NCBI GenBank assembly: GCA_003244145.1
Contig: QHBM01000013.1
Coordinates: 31,710-95,709 of the forward strand
DNA from: Chthoniobacterales bacterium
Lineage (GTDB): Bacteria; Verrucomicrobiota; Verrucomicrobiia; Chthoniobacterales; UBA10450
Length of the DNA: 64,000 nucleotides
Direction of reading: 5' to 3'
Shown here: positions 25,264 through 33,862 of the stretch, one piece after another
Layout: each line of letters opens with the position of its first letter
How positions within the stretch are numbered: position 1 is the first letter of the stretch
Notes under the pieces: generated by a model
The model's database searches: none
What the model was told of the DNA's origin: nothing
Seen by the model: the letters and a program-made list of their open reading frames with translations, nothing else
Position numbers and translations under genes: made by a program

Positions 25264-27414
25264 TTACTTCGTGAAAATCCCCGCGTAATCCAAATAACCC
25301 TTGAAGTCGCCCAGCTCAAAGTACGGCTGGAGCCGCTCGACCCGCGTCGAGCCAAATCCTGTCTGCCGAGCAGCGAAACAGAGTAGCTCCTGGGGGATTG
25401 GATTGCGGTGCGTAGGGTCGAGGTAGAAGCTGTAGGCCGGGACCCGGGCGCATTCCGGATTAGGCGTTTCAAAGATAGCGGTGCCTTGAGGACATAAAAC
25501 CCGAAAACTCTCGCGGAACAGGTCGAAGAGCTGAGCAAAGGGAAGGTGCTCGACGATATGGAACCCGGTCACCAGCGACAATGAAGCGGAAGGGAGATCC
25601 CGCAGGTACGCGATCGCATCCGCGCATTCGACCTTCAAGCCACGAGAACGGCATTCCTCCACCATGCAAACATTCAGGTCCACGCCCACGCCCTGGTAAC
25701 TCTGTTCGCGTAGAAGTTCGAGCCATTCGCCCCGCCCACACCCAAGGTCGACCGCCGAAGCGTTTCCAGTAGTGGCTTTGCTCTCTTCAACAACCGGCAT
25801 ATAGAAACGCAGGCGCGCGGTGATCAATTCGCGATCGCCCCGAAATTGGTTTTCAAAGGCCAGATAAAAAGCATCCGTCTCATGCTTCTTTAAATCTTCG
25901 CTTAGGGAAGGTGCGATGGCTCTAAAGGTCTCGGTCGACTCCGCGCGCAAGAGATGCGCCTGGATGATGGCAAAGGAAGCTTGCGCGGCATTGACCCTAT
26001 CGCGCAGGCTTCCGACCTCGGTCACCAGGGCAGAGTCAGGAAGAGCTCTCGCCTGCAACGCCTCGAACCCGCCGCGAATCTCGGCCAAGCGTTCTTGCTG
26101 TTCTCTCAGTTGACGTTCCTCTTCGATGGTCTGCTCTTCCTGGGCTCGAATGAAGCCCTGCATCTCCGCCAGTTGTCCCTTGGCCCGCTCTAATTCCTCG
26201 CCGGTCAGGTGATAACGCGCGCAAACATCGTTCTGGTATTCGATGAGTTTAAGATTGAACTCTTCCAGCTGACGCCGCTGCTCCTCGAATCGCTTTTGTT
26301 CTTCGGATCTATGCGCCCGTTGATCGTCGACGAATTGTTGTAGTTCGGACAATTGCCGTTGCTCTTCGGCTGTTTGCTTCTGCTGCGCAGCCACCGAGGC
26401 CTGCATCATTTCACGCGCTTGCGTCAGTTGACCTTGTTGCTCCTCGAGTAGGCGGGAGTCTTCCGCGTTTTGCCGGTGCTGGGCATTAACAAATTCCTGC
26501 AGTTCGGTCAGTCGGCGGCCGTCCTCCTGCCGCTCCTCGGCTAGTTCTCGCGCTAGCTCGGTCAATTGCCGATGTTCTTCCACCCTCTGCCTCTCCTGCT
26601 CCCGAACGAAATTCTGGAGGTCCAATAATTGTCTCTTGTCTAGAAGTTGTTGCGCGGCAGCTTCCTCGAAACGCGCACTGATTTCCCCCTGAAAGGCTAT
26701 AAGCTTGTAGCTCAGATCAAGGAGCTGTCTTTGCTGTTCTTCCATGCGTCCGTTCTGCTCTCGGACGCGTCCTTCCTGCCTGGTCGATTCCGATCGGCGC
26801 TCCTCAATCTTACGTTCGAGTTCGGCCAATTGTTGACTTTGTCGCCCCACGAGATGTTCCGCTTCCGTGGCCCGTCTACGATGTCGTTCCGCCCGCTCTT
26901 CCTGTTCCGTAATTTGACGAGCCAGGTCGCCCAACTGTTGATTGTCTTGCTCGGCTCGCTTCTCCTGTTGCTGTCGGAATTCCACCAAATGGCGTTGTTG
27001 CTCGTCACCTCGCCGTCCTTGGTCGGAAGTGCGCGTCTCAAGCAGCGTAAATTTTTGGCGAAGCCATTCAGCGGTCTCGAGAATGGATTCAACCGCGCCG
27101 ATGAGCGATTCATTGACGGCGCCTTGATTGCGGCGAAGGCCCCGTAGAAAGCGCGGCCATCGACGGACATCGTCATTTTTCGACGCGGCGCGATCGAGTG
27201 CGCCGTGCGCTCGCTTCAGGCGGGGTTTTTCCGGGAACTGCTTGCTCGGGAGCGACTCTTGGGGGGGCATCGCTTCCGGGCTAGAACTTGCCAGGACCAA
27301 TGCCGGCTGAGGTTCTTGGTCCGGTTGGGCTTTCTCAAGTGCAAGCTTCCTCTTCCGCACTTCGCTGCGGACCTTCTGCAGCAATGCCTCGGGATCGTTA
27401 TGACCGTTTTGCAT
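25264..27414 (-). CDS. Long coiled-coil protein with C-terminal SAM methyltransferase
   Basis: A 716-residue protein. Residues 1-100 are basic and disordered-looking. Residues about 120-455 are an uninterrupted Glu/Gln/Arg-rich coiled coil with internal repeats of an R-Q-L-x-E-L-Q-x-F-V type motif (261, 300, 353, 413) and a second repeated pattern at 229 and 381. Residues 500-716 are a class I methyltransferase with VDLGCGRGEWLELL (555-568), GVDLN and HIVEHLPF. The E. coli O9a protein WbdD also joins a methyltransferase to a coiled coil that sets glycan chain length, though in the opposite order. I infer a chain-capping or length-control role. It heads a four-gene GT operon. Confidence 0.82.
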   Translation of the reverse strand: MQNGHNDPEALLQKVRSEVRKRKLALEKAQPDQEPQPALVLASSSPEAMPPQESLPSKQFPEKPRLKRAHGALDRAASKNDDVRRWPRFLRGLRRNQGAVNESLIGAVESILETAEWLRQKFTLLETRTSDQGRRGDEQQRHLVEFRQQQEKRAEQDNQQLGDLARQITEQEERAERHRRRATEAEHLVGRQSQQLAELERKIEERRSESTRQEGRVREQNGRMEEQQRQLLDLSYKLIAFQGEISARFEEAAAQQLLDKRQLLDLQNFVREQERQRVEEHRQLTELARELAEERQEDGRRLTELQEFVNAQHRQNAEDSRLLEEQQGQLTQAREMMQASVAAQQKQTAEEQRQLSELQQFVDDQRAHRSEEQKRFEEQRRQLEEFNLKLIEYQNDVCARYHLTGEELERAKGQLAEMQGFIRAQEEQTIEEERQLREQQERLAEIRGGFEALQARALPDSALVTEVGSLRDRVNAAQASFAIIQAHLLRAESTETFRAIAPSLSEDLKKHETDAFYLAFENQFRGDRELITARLRFYMPVVEESKATTGNASAVDLGCGRGEWLELLREQSYQGVGVDLNVCMVEECRSRGLKVECADAIAYLRDLPSASLSLVTGFHIVEHLPFAQLFDLFRESFRVLCPQGTAIFETPNPECARVPAYSFYLDPTHRNPIPQELLCFAARQTGFGSTRVERLQPYFELGDFKGYLDYAGIFTK

Positions 27415-27471
27415 GGAATTTAGCTTTACTCACCTTGGGTAAAAGAATTTTGCCGCACGAAAAAAGGATCA

Positions 27472-27660
27472 TCATTGATGGGGCTTTAATGTGATCTCAA
27501 ATGGCCCCTGGTTCAAGCTCTCGTTCGGGACGCGACCGATGGAGTCCTTCCATTGACACCCAACCCGAGCGACCTCCCAGGCTGGCCAAGTGTTTGCGGA
27601 ATCGTTCTTCAGGCCTCGCTCTGGCGGCGGAGGGGGTTTGATGTTGGCATGGGGGCAATC
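27472..27660 (-). pseudogene. Possible C-terminal remnant of a surface-glycan protein
   Basis: A minus-strand frame reads GLKNDSANTWPAW, GCQWKDS and GPFEITLKPHQ before its stop. NTWPAW with a following W and a L-x-P strand resembles small beta domains at the ends of glycan-export or transferase proteins. The frame has no plausible start and runs antisense to the gmhA remnant region. It is probably a decayed gene end; identity is not established. Confidence 0.3.
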
Positions 27661-27699
27661 CTGGCTAACAATCGCATTATGAAGGTATTTCAGCTGCAA

Positions 27700-27903
27700 C
27701 CAGTCCAGCCCCGTCCCGTCGTGGCCAAGGCCTTGGAGTGCGAGACGATTGCTCTGAGGGGCACGTCGGGTGAGTACCTTGCTTTGTTATCCGCCCCCGT
27801 TATCCGAGTCCCGGCCGATGGTGTTGCCGAAATCCAGGGGTTTTACCTTCCGTCGTTTTACGCTTTCTGCATCGACTTAGAGGGGGCCTTCTTTTCGTCC
27901 TAA
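27700..27903 (+). pseudogene. C-terminal remnant of a second gmhA
   Basis: The last 60 codons match the C-terminus of GmhA at 4699: VVAKALECETIALRG against VIVAKAFGLKSIALTG, then VIRVPADGVAEIQGFYLP against the intact zinc-ligand region, and an E-x-A-F-F ending. The N-terminal two thirds, including the GNGGSA loop, are absent; upstream codons back to 27553 look unrelated. The remnant differs at zinc-ligand positions too (the intact H-x-P-V-Y-H reads LPSFYAF). Its stop overlaps the LhgO start by one base, so the old operon coupling is preserved. Confidence 0.75.
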
Positions 27904-29102
27904 TGGCGGCGTCTGATTTCCTAGTGATCGGCGGCGGAATCGTTGGCCTCAGCATTGCGCGAGAACTGAAGAGCCGTTTCTCCGATGCGGCTGTTACCTT
28001 AATCGAAAAAGAGCCTGCCTGCGGCTTGCATGCCAGCGGAAGGAACAGCGGCGTTCTCCACGCCGGCTTCTACTATTCCGCGGATAGCCTGAAGGCGAAG
28101 TTCACCCGAGTTGGCAATGAAGCGATGACTGCTTATTGCGCAGCGCGAAACATTCCGTTGAACAAGTGCGGCAAGCTTGTCGTAGCGAAAAACGAAGCTG
28201 AGGTGGCCCAGCTCGATGAGCTGCTCCAGCGCGGTGCCCGGAACAAAGTGCCACTGGAAAACCTTACCGAAGAGCAGGCGCGGGAAATCGAGCCGCGCGT
28301 CAAGACTTACCAGCGCGCGATTTTCTCTCCCACGACCTCATCGGGCGACCCGCGCCGGGTTATTCAGGCGATGGAACAGGACGCCAACCGGGAGGGCATA
28401 TCGATTATCCGGGGCGAGCGATACCTCAAGCGAGCGCCAGGCGGGATAATCACGCCGAAAGGCCATCTTACCGCGCGACACATTATCAATGCCGCTGGCC
28501 TTTACGCCGACAAGATCGCCTTGGACTTTGGCTTCTCCGAAAAATACCGCATTCTCCCATTCAAAGGTTTGTATTTGCACTCGAACGAACAGCCTGGAGC
28601 GTTGCGGACGAATATTTATCCCGTGCCCGACCTGCGGAATCCCTTTCTTGGTGTGCATTTCACCGTCAAGGACGATGGGCATGTCAAGATTGGCCCGACC
28701 GCGATACCCGCATTCTGGCGCGAACAATACGGCGCCTTTGATAACTTTCGCTTTGGCGAATTCATCGAAATCCTGTTTCGCGAGGCCGGACTCATGTTTT
28801 CCTCCAGCTTTGATTTCAAACAACTGGCCGTGGAAGAATTAAAGAAGTATTCGCGGCCCCACCTGGTAGCGCTTGCTTCGCAGCTTGCCACAGGGGTTGA
28901 CACCAGGCATTACCGACGCTGGGGTCCACCGGGCATTCGCGCTCAATTGCTCGATATAAAATCACGAAAGCTGGAAATGGATTTTGTGATCGAAGGCGAC
29001 GAACGCTCCACTCATCTGTTGAACGCGGTCTCGCCCGGCTGGACCTGCTCGCTCCCCTTTGCGAGTTATGTCGTCGATCGGATCGAGAAAATCGCCCGCT
29101 AA
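27903..29102 (+). CDS. FAD-dependent L-2-hydroxyglutarate oxidase family protein (LhgO-like)
   Basis: A 399-residue FAD oxidoreductase of the DAO/LhgO family, which oxidises L-2-hydroxyglutarate or related 2-hydroxy acids. The dinucleotide motif VIGGGIVGLSIAREL is at residues 7-21, followed by EKEPACGLHASGRNSGVLHAG-like FAD contacts, FKGLYL, VHFTVKDDGHVKIGPTA and a C-terminal SPGWTCSLPFASYV. Length is normal. It starts one base inside the stop of a gmhA remnant. Its place in a glycan locus is unexplained; it may be a bystander or act on a sugar acid. Confidence 0.85.
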   Translation: MAASDFLVIGGGIVGLSIARELKSRFSDAAVTLIEKEPACGLHASGRNSGVLHAGFYYSADSLKAKFTRVGNEAMTAYCAARNIPLNKCGKLVVAKNEAEVAQLDELLQRGARNKVPLENLTEEQAREIEPRVKTYQRAIFSPTTSSGDPRRVIQAMEQDANREGISIIRGERYLKRAPGGIITPKGHLTARHIINAAGLYADKIALDFGFSEKYRILPFKGLYLHSNEQPGALRTNIYPVPDLRNPFLGVHFTVKDDGHVKIGPTAIPAFWREQYGAFDNFRFGEFIEILFREAGLMFSSSFDFKQLAVEELKKYSRPHLVALASQLATGVDTRHYRRWGPPGIRAQLLDIKSRKLEMDFVIEGDERSTHLLNAVSPGWTCSLPFASYVVDRIEKIAR

Positions 29103-29143
29103 TTACGAAACGACGCGCCCTCGCAAACTGCTTCGATAAGACA

Positions 29144-29710
29144 TTAACCTAATCCGCTACGGTCGGCGATCGCCCTTTCAATATGGATGAAGGCGGCGAG
29201 CAGGTTCTCAAAAAGGGGGGCACCGAGTTTTTCTCGGGTGTGTCCGGAATCGGGGGTCGTCAGTCCCGAACGGGCCGCGCACGCGCGTATTCCGGCCGCC
29301 CGGCCGGTTTCCCAATCCGAGGGTGAATCGCCTACCATCCAACAACAATCGCGAGTGAGTCCGTGCTTTTGCATAACCTCAAGAATGAAACGCGGCGATG
29401 GCTTGCGATACAAGACAGGTTGATCGGGCGCCTCCGGCGCGATGCAGATTCCGGCGAAGAGATCCGCACTTAAACCGAGCAGCTCAAGCATTCGAGAATG
29501 GACTGATTCCACATCCTCCAGCCGGAAGAGTCCACGGCCTATGCCCGACTGATTCGTGAAGAGAAACAATTTCCAGCCTTGATCCCAGGCCCTCTTGAGC
29601 GCGACGTTTGCCATCGGCACAAGCTGCACTTCGTCCGGCTGATGAAGGTAAGGTTTGTGAGTAATGATCGTTCCATCGCGATCAAGGAAGATGGCTACAG
29701 GAACAACCAT
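29144..29710 (-). CDS. HAD-IIIA phosphatase, GmhB-like without the zinc loop
   Basis: A 188-residue HAD phosphatase with VAIFLDRDGTIITHK, LFLFTNQSGIGRG and MVGDSPSDWETG, the histidinol-phosphatase/GmhB group. The Cys-rich zinc loop of GmhB is replaced by CIAPEAPDQPVLYRKPSP with a single Cys, so the subfamily differs from the 10293 protein. ATG 29710 gives the compact domain; a longer frame to 29902 has no domain. It could serve the heptose pathway of the 31-40 kb operon, which lacks its own phosphatase. Confidence 0.82.
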   Translation of the reverse strand: MVVPVAIFLDRDGTIITHKPYLHQPDEVQLVPMANVALKRAWDQGWKLFLFTNQSGIGRGLFRLEDVESVHSRMLELLGLSADLFAGICIAPEAPDQPVLYRKPSPRFILEVMQKHGLTRDCCWMVGDSPSDWETGRAAGIRACAARSGLTTPDSGHTREKLGAPLFENLLAAFIHIERAIADRSGLG

Positions 29711-29878
29711 TTTACAGTGGGTGCCGAGAATGCATGCTTGGAACTTGCCGGGGATTCGATCACTTGATCGCACGCCCCCAACTCTGACGCAACGGGCGCA
29801 GCGGACCTTCAGCGCCGCGGCTCGGGTTTTGGTCAAGACGCTTGACGGCCGCGGATACGAACCGTACAGGCTCCTTAG

Positions 29879-30583
29879 GTGTCGTCTCAAGCATTCTCTC
29901 AAAACAAGAAAGCCCGACGGCTGAAAGTTGCCATTCTGGCAATCGTTCTGGTGGCGGGCTTGGTTCTCATGATGCGCGGTGTTAACGTGCTTGAGCTGGG
30001 CGAGCGGAGTATCGTTGCGATTCGCGATGCCGGGCCGGGGATTTTCTTCGTAGCAATGGCGCTCCTCCCCGCCTTAGGCGTGCCGATGCTTACCTTTACC
30101 CTGACGGCGGGGCCGATGTTCGGGCAACGTCTCGGGATAGGGGTGGTAGTCGTGCTCTCGCTGGCGGCGATCACAGTGAATTTTATCCTGAGCTACTTCC
30201 TGGCGCGCTACACGATGCGGCCCGTTCTGGAGAAATTAATGGCCTGGCTGGGATACAAGCTTCCGAAGATTGGGGAGGGTGACGTCACGGATGTGACCAT
30301 CATCGTTCGCGTAACGCCAGGCATTCCCTTCTTCGCCCAAAACTATCTGCTTGGGTTAGCCGGGGTCCCGTTCCGAAAATACCTCGCGGTTACGTGCATT
30401 CTTACCTGGACTTTAAGCGCGGCATTTGTGCTCTTCGGCGACGCCCTGATGCGCGGCGAGGGCAAGATCGCATTGATTACGGGCAGCCTGGTGATAGCGG
30501 CGGCGGCGATAACGCACTTGATCCGCAAACATTACTCCAAGAAAAAGCTGCAGTATGCAGCTCACCCGCCGCGAAACGATTGA
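29879..30583 (+). CDS. VTT-domain (TVP38/TMEM64/DedA-like) membrane protein
   Basis: A 234-residue membrane protein with five or six hydrophobic segments and the VTT-domain signature around GVPMLTFTLTAGPMFG, SYFLARY and VRVTPGIPFFAQNYLLGLAGVPFRKY. Proteins of this fold act as lipid or undecaprenyl-phosphate scramblases/flippases. The start is the GTG at 29879, with a basic cytoplasmic N-terminus. A flippase fits the setting of polyprenol-linked glycan assembly, but this is inference. Confidence 0.82.
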   Translation: MSSQAFSQNKKARRLKVAILAIVLVAGLVLMMRGVNVLELGERSIVAIRDAGPGIFFVAMALLPALGVPMLTFTLTAGPMFGQRLGIGVVVVLSLAAITVNFILSYFLARYTMRPVLEKLMAWLGYKLPKIGEGDVTDVTIIVRVTPGIPFFAQNYLLGLAGVPFRKYLAVTCILTWTLSAAFVLFGDALMRGEGKIALITGSLVIAAAAITHLIRKHYSKKKLQYAAHPPRND

Positions 30584-30613
30584 CGTTTGCGCGCGAAAAG
30601 TTAGCCTTTTGTC

Positions 30614-31144
30614 ATGTCTTCCAATGCGAGAGATGGGTTGCGGGCTGCTATTCGTGATGTAGCTGATTTTCCGAAGGCGGGGATCATCTTTAAGGACATC
30701 ACGCCCATCCTCAGCGATGGAAAACTCTTTCGCGCTTCGATCGATCTATTTCTCGAACGGTGTCGCGACAAACAGATCGACAAGATTGTGGGAATTGACG
30801 CGCGCGGCTTCCTTTTTGGCTCGGCCGTAGCCTATGAACTCGCCGTGGGTTTCGTGCCGATTCGTAAGAAGGGCAAGCTGCCTTATAAGACGAACCGCGC
30901 GGCTTACACGCTGGAATACGGCGAAGCGGAAATGGAGATGCACATTGACGCGATCACGCCGGGTGAACGGATCGTCCTCGTCGATGACCTGCTGGCTACG
31001 GGAGGGACTTCTGCTTCCGCCGCCACCCTTATCCGAAAAATGGGGGGCGATCTCCTGGAAGCACAATTCCTCATCGAACTCGAGTTCCTGCACGGTCGCG
31101 AAAAACTCGCGCCTACTCCGATTGTCTCCTTCCTAAAGTACTAA
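30614..31144 (+). CDS. apt: Adenine phosphoribosyltransferase
   Basis: Apt makes AMP from adenine and PRPP in purine salvage. The 176-residue protein has the complete family pattern: DVADFPKAGIIFKDITP, VGIDARGFLFG, RKKGKLPY and the PRPP loop RIVLVDDLLATGGTS. Length is normal. It follows the VTT protein by about 30 bases and is followed by a likely terminator. A housekeeping gene unrelated to the surrounding glycan genes. Confidence 0.95.
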   Translation: MSSNARDGLRAAIRDVADFPKAGIIFKDITPILSDGKLFRASIDLFLERCRDKQIDKIVGIDARGFLFGSAVAYELAVGFVPIRKKGKLPYKTNRAAYTLEYGEAEMEMHIDAITPGERIVLVDDLLATGGTSASAATLIRKMGGDLLEAQFLIELEFLHGREKLAPTPIVSFLKY

Positions 31145-31178
31145 GCGAACCTATATCCAATTTCTTCGCGGCGGCCGC

Positions 31179-31223
31179 GAGCGGAGCCGTTTGCTCGGCG
31201 CGCTCCGGTTGCTCTCTTTTTTT
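31179..31223 (+). terminator. Likely rho-independent terminator after apt
   Basis: A GC-rich imperfect stem, with GAGC and GGAGC on the left pairing to GCTCC and GCTC on the right, is followed directly by a run of seven T (31217-31223). It lies 35 bases after the apt stop. An adjacent AT-rich inverted repeat (TATAATG, CA, CATTATA; 31223-31238) overlaps the stop codon of the convergent gene. Confidence 0.5.
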
Positions 31224-31233
31224 ATAATGCACA

Positions 31234-33207
31234 TTATATAACCCGATCATTCCCCCCATCGATGGGGATTTGTGCACCGGTCGTGCGACTAAAAATTGGG
31301 CTGCACAACGTGGCCACCATCTCTCCCACGTCGCGACTCGTTATTTCGGTTCCTAATACGTTATTCTTCCTGTACTCGGCCTCACTTAGCCCATAATGCG
31401 CTGCCCGTTTGGCCACGACATCATTTGTCCAAAGTCCGGTATCGAAAACGGCGTTAGGATGGACCACGTTTATGCGAATACCGTCGCGACCCCACTCGAG
31501 CGCGGCAACGCGCGCGAGTTGAGTTAGCGCGGCCTTCGATGCGCTGTAAGCTGATGCTCCGGGTCCTGGTGCCCGAACATTTTTAGAGCCGACGATCACC
31601 GCCCTTCCGCTCCGTGGTGCGAGCTTAAGAAATGGATATGCGTCGCGCATGAGAATCAGGTTCGCGTCAAGATTGATCCGCATAACGCGACTCCAATCGG
31701 TTAATGCAAGTGAACTAATCGGTGTGCTAGGTGGAAAAATTCCTGCGTTTAGAATAAGCATGTCCAATCCTCCAAAGTGTCGGATTGTCATCTCGACAAT
31801 TGATCGCACGTTGCCTTCGTCGCCAAGATCGCGCTGGATTCCGAGCCAGCTGACACTGCTGAACGCTTTTTCCACGGCCGGATTAATATCGACCCCGACC
31901 ACGGCTGCTCCGCGCGTCAATAACGCTTCTGCGCAAGCCCTCCCGATCCCGGAGGCGGCGCCAGTCACAAGGGCAATCTCGCCCGCGAACGGGGGCGGAG
32001 TGCCCTGACCGCGCAACTTCGCCTGCTCCAAGTCCCAATACTCGACCTCGAAAATCGAATTCGCTGGAAGGGCTTTGTAACCGCCGAGAGCCGTTGCTCG
32101 CAAGATGCCTTCGATCGTGTGACGATAGATCTCTTCAACGATAACAACCTCTACCGCCGTCCGCCCCGCTGTGAGCAGGCCCCAGTCCTTATCAACTACG
32201 ACACGCGGCGCCGGATCCAGCATTGTCAATGACTCTGTCCCCGCCATCGTATGGGCCCGAAAGTAAGCGGTATAAGCGAGACGATAAGCGTCCAAGTCGC
32301 GTCCAATAAGTGGGAGTCGTTTTGTCCGAATAACATGGTCGGGTGTCAGAGGTCCCTGGCTGGCCAGGAGTGAGACATCCGGGTGGCGGGCAAACCCGAG
32401 GCTTTGCCGGTCCTGATGAATAACTACTACCATGGGTTGGCCGGCGACGTCCAATAGCGCCCGGCGAAATTCAGCGATCTCCTGGGATACCAGCCTGTTC
32501 TCGGTTTCGGCTAGCGGGTACTCAATGTGGAAAGCGTTATGTCGCTCGAGGTAGGCTTCCGCTTCGCTTACCAGAGCAATCATCCGTTCGTAACTGGTCC
32601 GCGCATCGTCGCCGAAGCTAAAGATGCCGTGATTAAGTAAAATCAGGCCAATCGCGCTGCTCTTCGCAGATCGATGGAATATCTCTGCAACGGCACGGGC
32701 CAATTTGAAGCCTGGCATGACGTAGGGAATAATGACCAGCCGGTCCCCGAAAATTTCTGCGATGCGCTGGGCGCCATTCGGGGTGTTAGTAATGGCAATG
32801 ATAGCGTCTGCGTGCGTATGATCCACGTACTTATGCGGGAGCAACGCGTGCAGAATCGCCTCTACCGATGGCGCAGGCGCACTGCTCAACTTCATCGATT
32901 GACGCAGCTCGTTAGCCATGTGGGTGTCCGACAGGGCCGGGAGCTGGGCGATCTCGAGTAACCTTTGCATCCGGCAGGGCGAAAACCCGCGCGCTTCGAT
33001 TGTTTCCAAATCCCAGCCGCTTCCTTTGACGTAAAGGATATCCTCCTGCAGGCCTGATAGATCTGGTTCGCATAATTTGACCGAAGTATTTCCGCCTCCA
33101 TGCAAGACAAGAGTCTTATCACGCCCGAGTAAGCGTGAGGTATAGACGCGCGGGCCAAGAGCGCCGATAAACTCACGAGCTGCCGCATCGTTCCAGAGAC
33201 TGTGCAT
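31234..33207 (-). CDS. Fused class II aldolase / short-chain dehydrogenase, copy 2
   Basis: A 657-residue paralogue of 5327-7303, collinear with it from the first residues (SLWNDAA against NLWDAAE) to the last (QIPIDGGNDRVI). The aldolase zinc ligands are in VDHTHADAIIAITNT; the SDR half has GAASGIGRA, LNAGIFPPS and YSASKAALTQ. It is the last gene of the nine-gene minus-strand operon, 81 bases after the Nudix gene. Both copies sit beside nucleotide-sugar genes rather than rhamnose genes, so a role in making or recycling an unusual sugar is possible. The substrate is unknown. Confidence 0.85.
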   Translation of the reverse strand: MHSLWNDAAAREFIGALGPRVYTSRLLGRDKTLVLHGGGNTSVKLCEPDLSGLQEDILYVKGSGWDLETIEARGFSPCRMQRLLEIAQLPALSDTHMANELRQSMKLSSAPAPSVEAILHALLPHKYVDHTHADAIIAITNTPNGAQRIAEIFGDRLVIIPYVMPGFKLARAVAEIFHRSAKSSAIGLILLNHGIFSFGDDARTSYERMIALVSEAEAYLERHNAFHIEYPLAETENRLVSQEIAEFRRALLDVAGQPMVVVIHQDRQSLGFARHPDVSLLASQGPLTPDHVIRTKRLPLIGRDLDAYRLAYTAYFRAHTMAGTESLTMLDPAPRVVVDKDWGLLTAGRTAVEVVIVEEIYRHTIEGILRATALGGYKALPANSIFEVEYWDLEQAKLRGQGTPPPFAGEIALVTGAASGIGRACAEALLTRGAAVVGVDINPAVEKAFSSVSWLGIQRDLGDEGNVRSIVEMTIRHFGGLDMLILNAGIFPPSTPISSLALTDWSRVMRINLDANLILMRDAYPFLKLAPRSGRAVIVGSKNVRAPGPGASAYSASKAALTQLARVAALEWGRDGIRINVVHPNAVFDTGLWTNDVVAKRAAHYGLSEAEYRKNNVLGTEITSRDVGEMVATLCSPIFSRTTGAQIPIDGGNDRVI

Positions 33208-33288
33208 GGGTCTTCTTCGGATACCTATCCCGTAATCCCGGTTAGAAGCGCGATGAAGAGCGTCACGATGGAATTCTAAGGATGGCCG

Positions 33289-33837
33289 CTAGCTTTGTAG
33301 CCGCGCAGCCGCCAGCGAAATAGCTGCCGCGCTGCTGAGGGAAACGACATTGCCCTTGAGAAGTTCCTGGAGTAGTTCGGCCAGCGGCAGGCGGAGCAGC
33401 TCCGTCTCTTCCAGGTCATCGTCGTCGGCAGCAGCGATTTTTCTTGCGTCCCGCGCGAGAAAGAGATGCACCTCGCCGCAGCGATAATTGCTGTTGGGCA
33501 CGAATCGCCCGAGTGACTCCCATCTGTCCGCAACGTATCCGGTTTCCTCCAGCAACTCTCGCTTCGCGGCCTCCAGAGCATCCTCGCCTTCCTCGAGCAG
33601 GCCACCAGGCAAGAGAAGAGTGATCCGCTCGATTCCGTGGCGATACTGCCGTCCCACGATAATCTCGTGCTCCGCGGTTAGGGCCGCAATGACCGTAAAC
33701 GCTCTCAGATCGATGCGAAAATACGGTTCCGCTATCCGCCCGTCCGGTAATTCGATTGTATGGGATTGAACGCGAAGGTAGGGGGGCGAGGCGTAAACGA
33801 TCTCGGAACGAAGAACCTTCCAGGGCTTTAGTTCCAT
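33289..33837 (-). CDS. Nudix hydrolase
   Basis: A 182-residue Nudix enzyme of the ADP-ribose/nucleotide-sugar pyrophosphatase group. The Nudix box is intact: GGLLEEGEDALEAAKRELLEETG. Before it are RQYRHGIERITLLLPGG and a C-terminal LLRLPLAELLQ. Such enzymes hydrolyse NDP-sugars or ADP-ribose. Within an operon that makes a nucleotide sugar it could release or discard intermediates; that is inference. Confidence 0.88.
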   Translation of the reverse strand: MELKPWKVLRSEIVYASPPYLRVQSHTIELPDGRIAEPYFRIDLRAFTVIAALTAEHEIIVGRQYRHGIERITLLLPGGLLEEGEDALEAAKRELLEETGYVADRWESLGRFVPNSNYRCGEVHLFLARDARKIAAADDDDLEETELLRLPLAELLQELLKGNVVSLSSAAAISLAAARLQS

Positions 33838-33862
33838 AGTCAGCGCGCCCAGTTTGGCCGCT

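Noticed and set aside
31223..31238. AT-rich inverted repeat as a terminator of the minus-strand operon
   Set aside because: On the minus strand the stem is followed by A residues, not T, so it cannot act as an intrinsic terminator in that direction.
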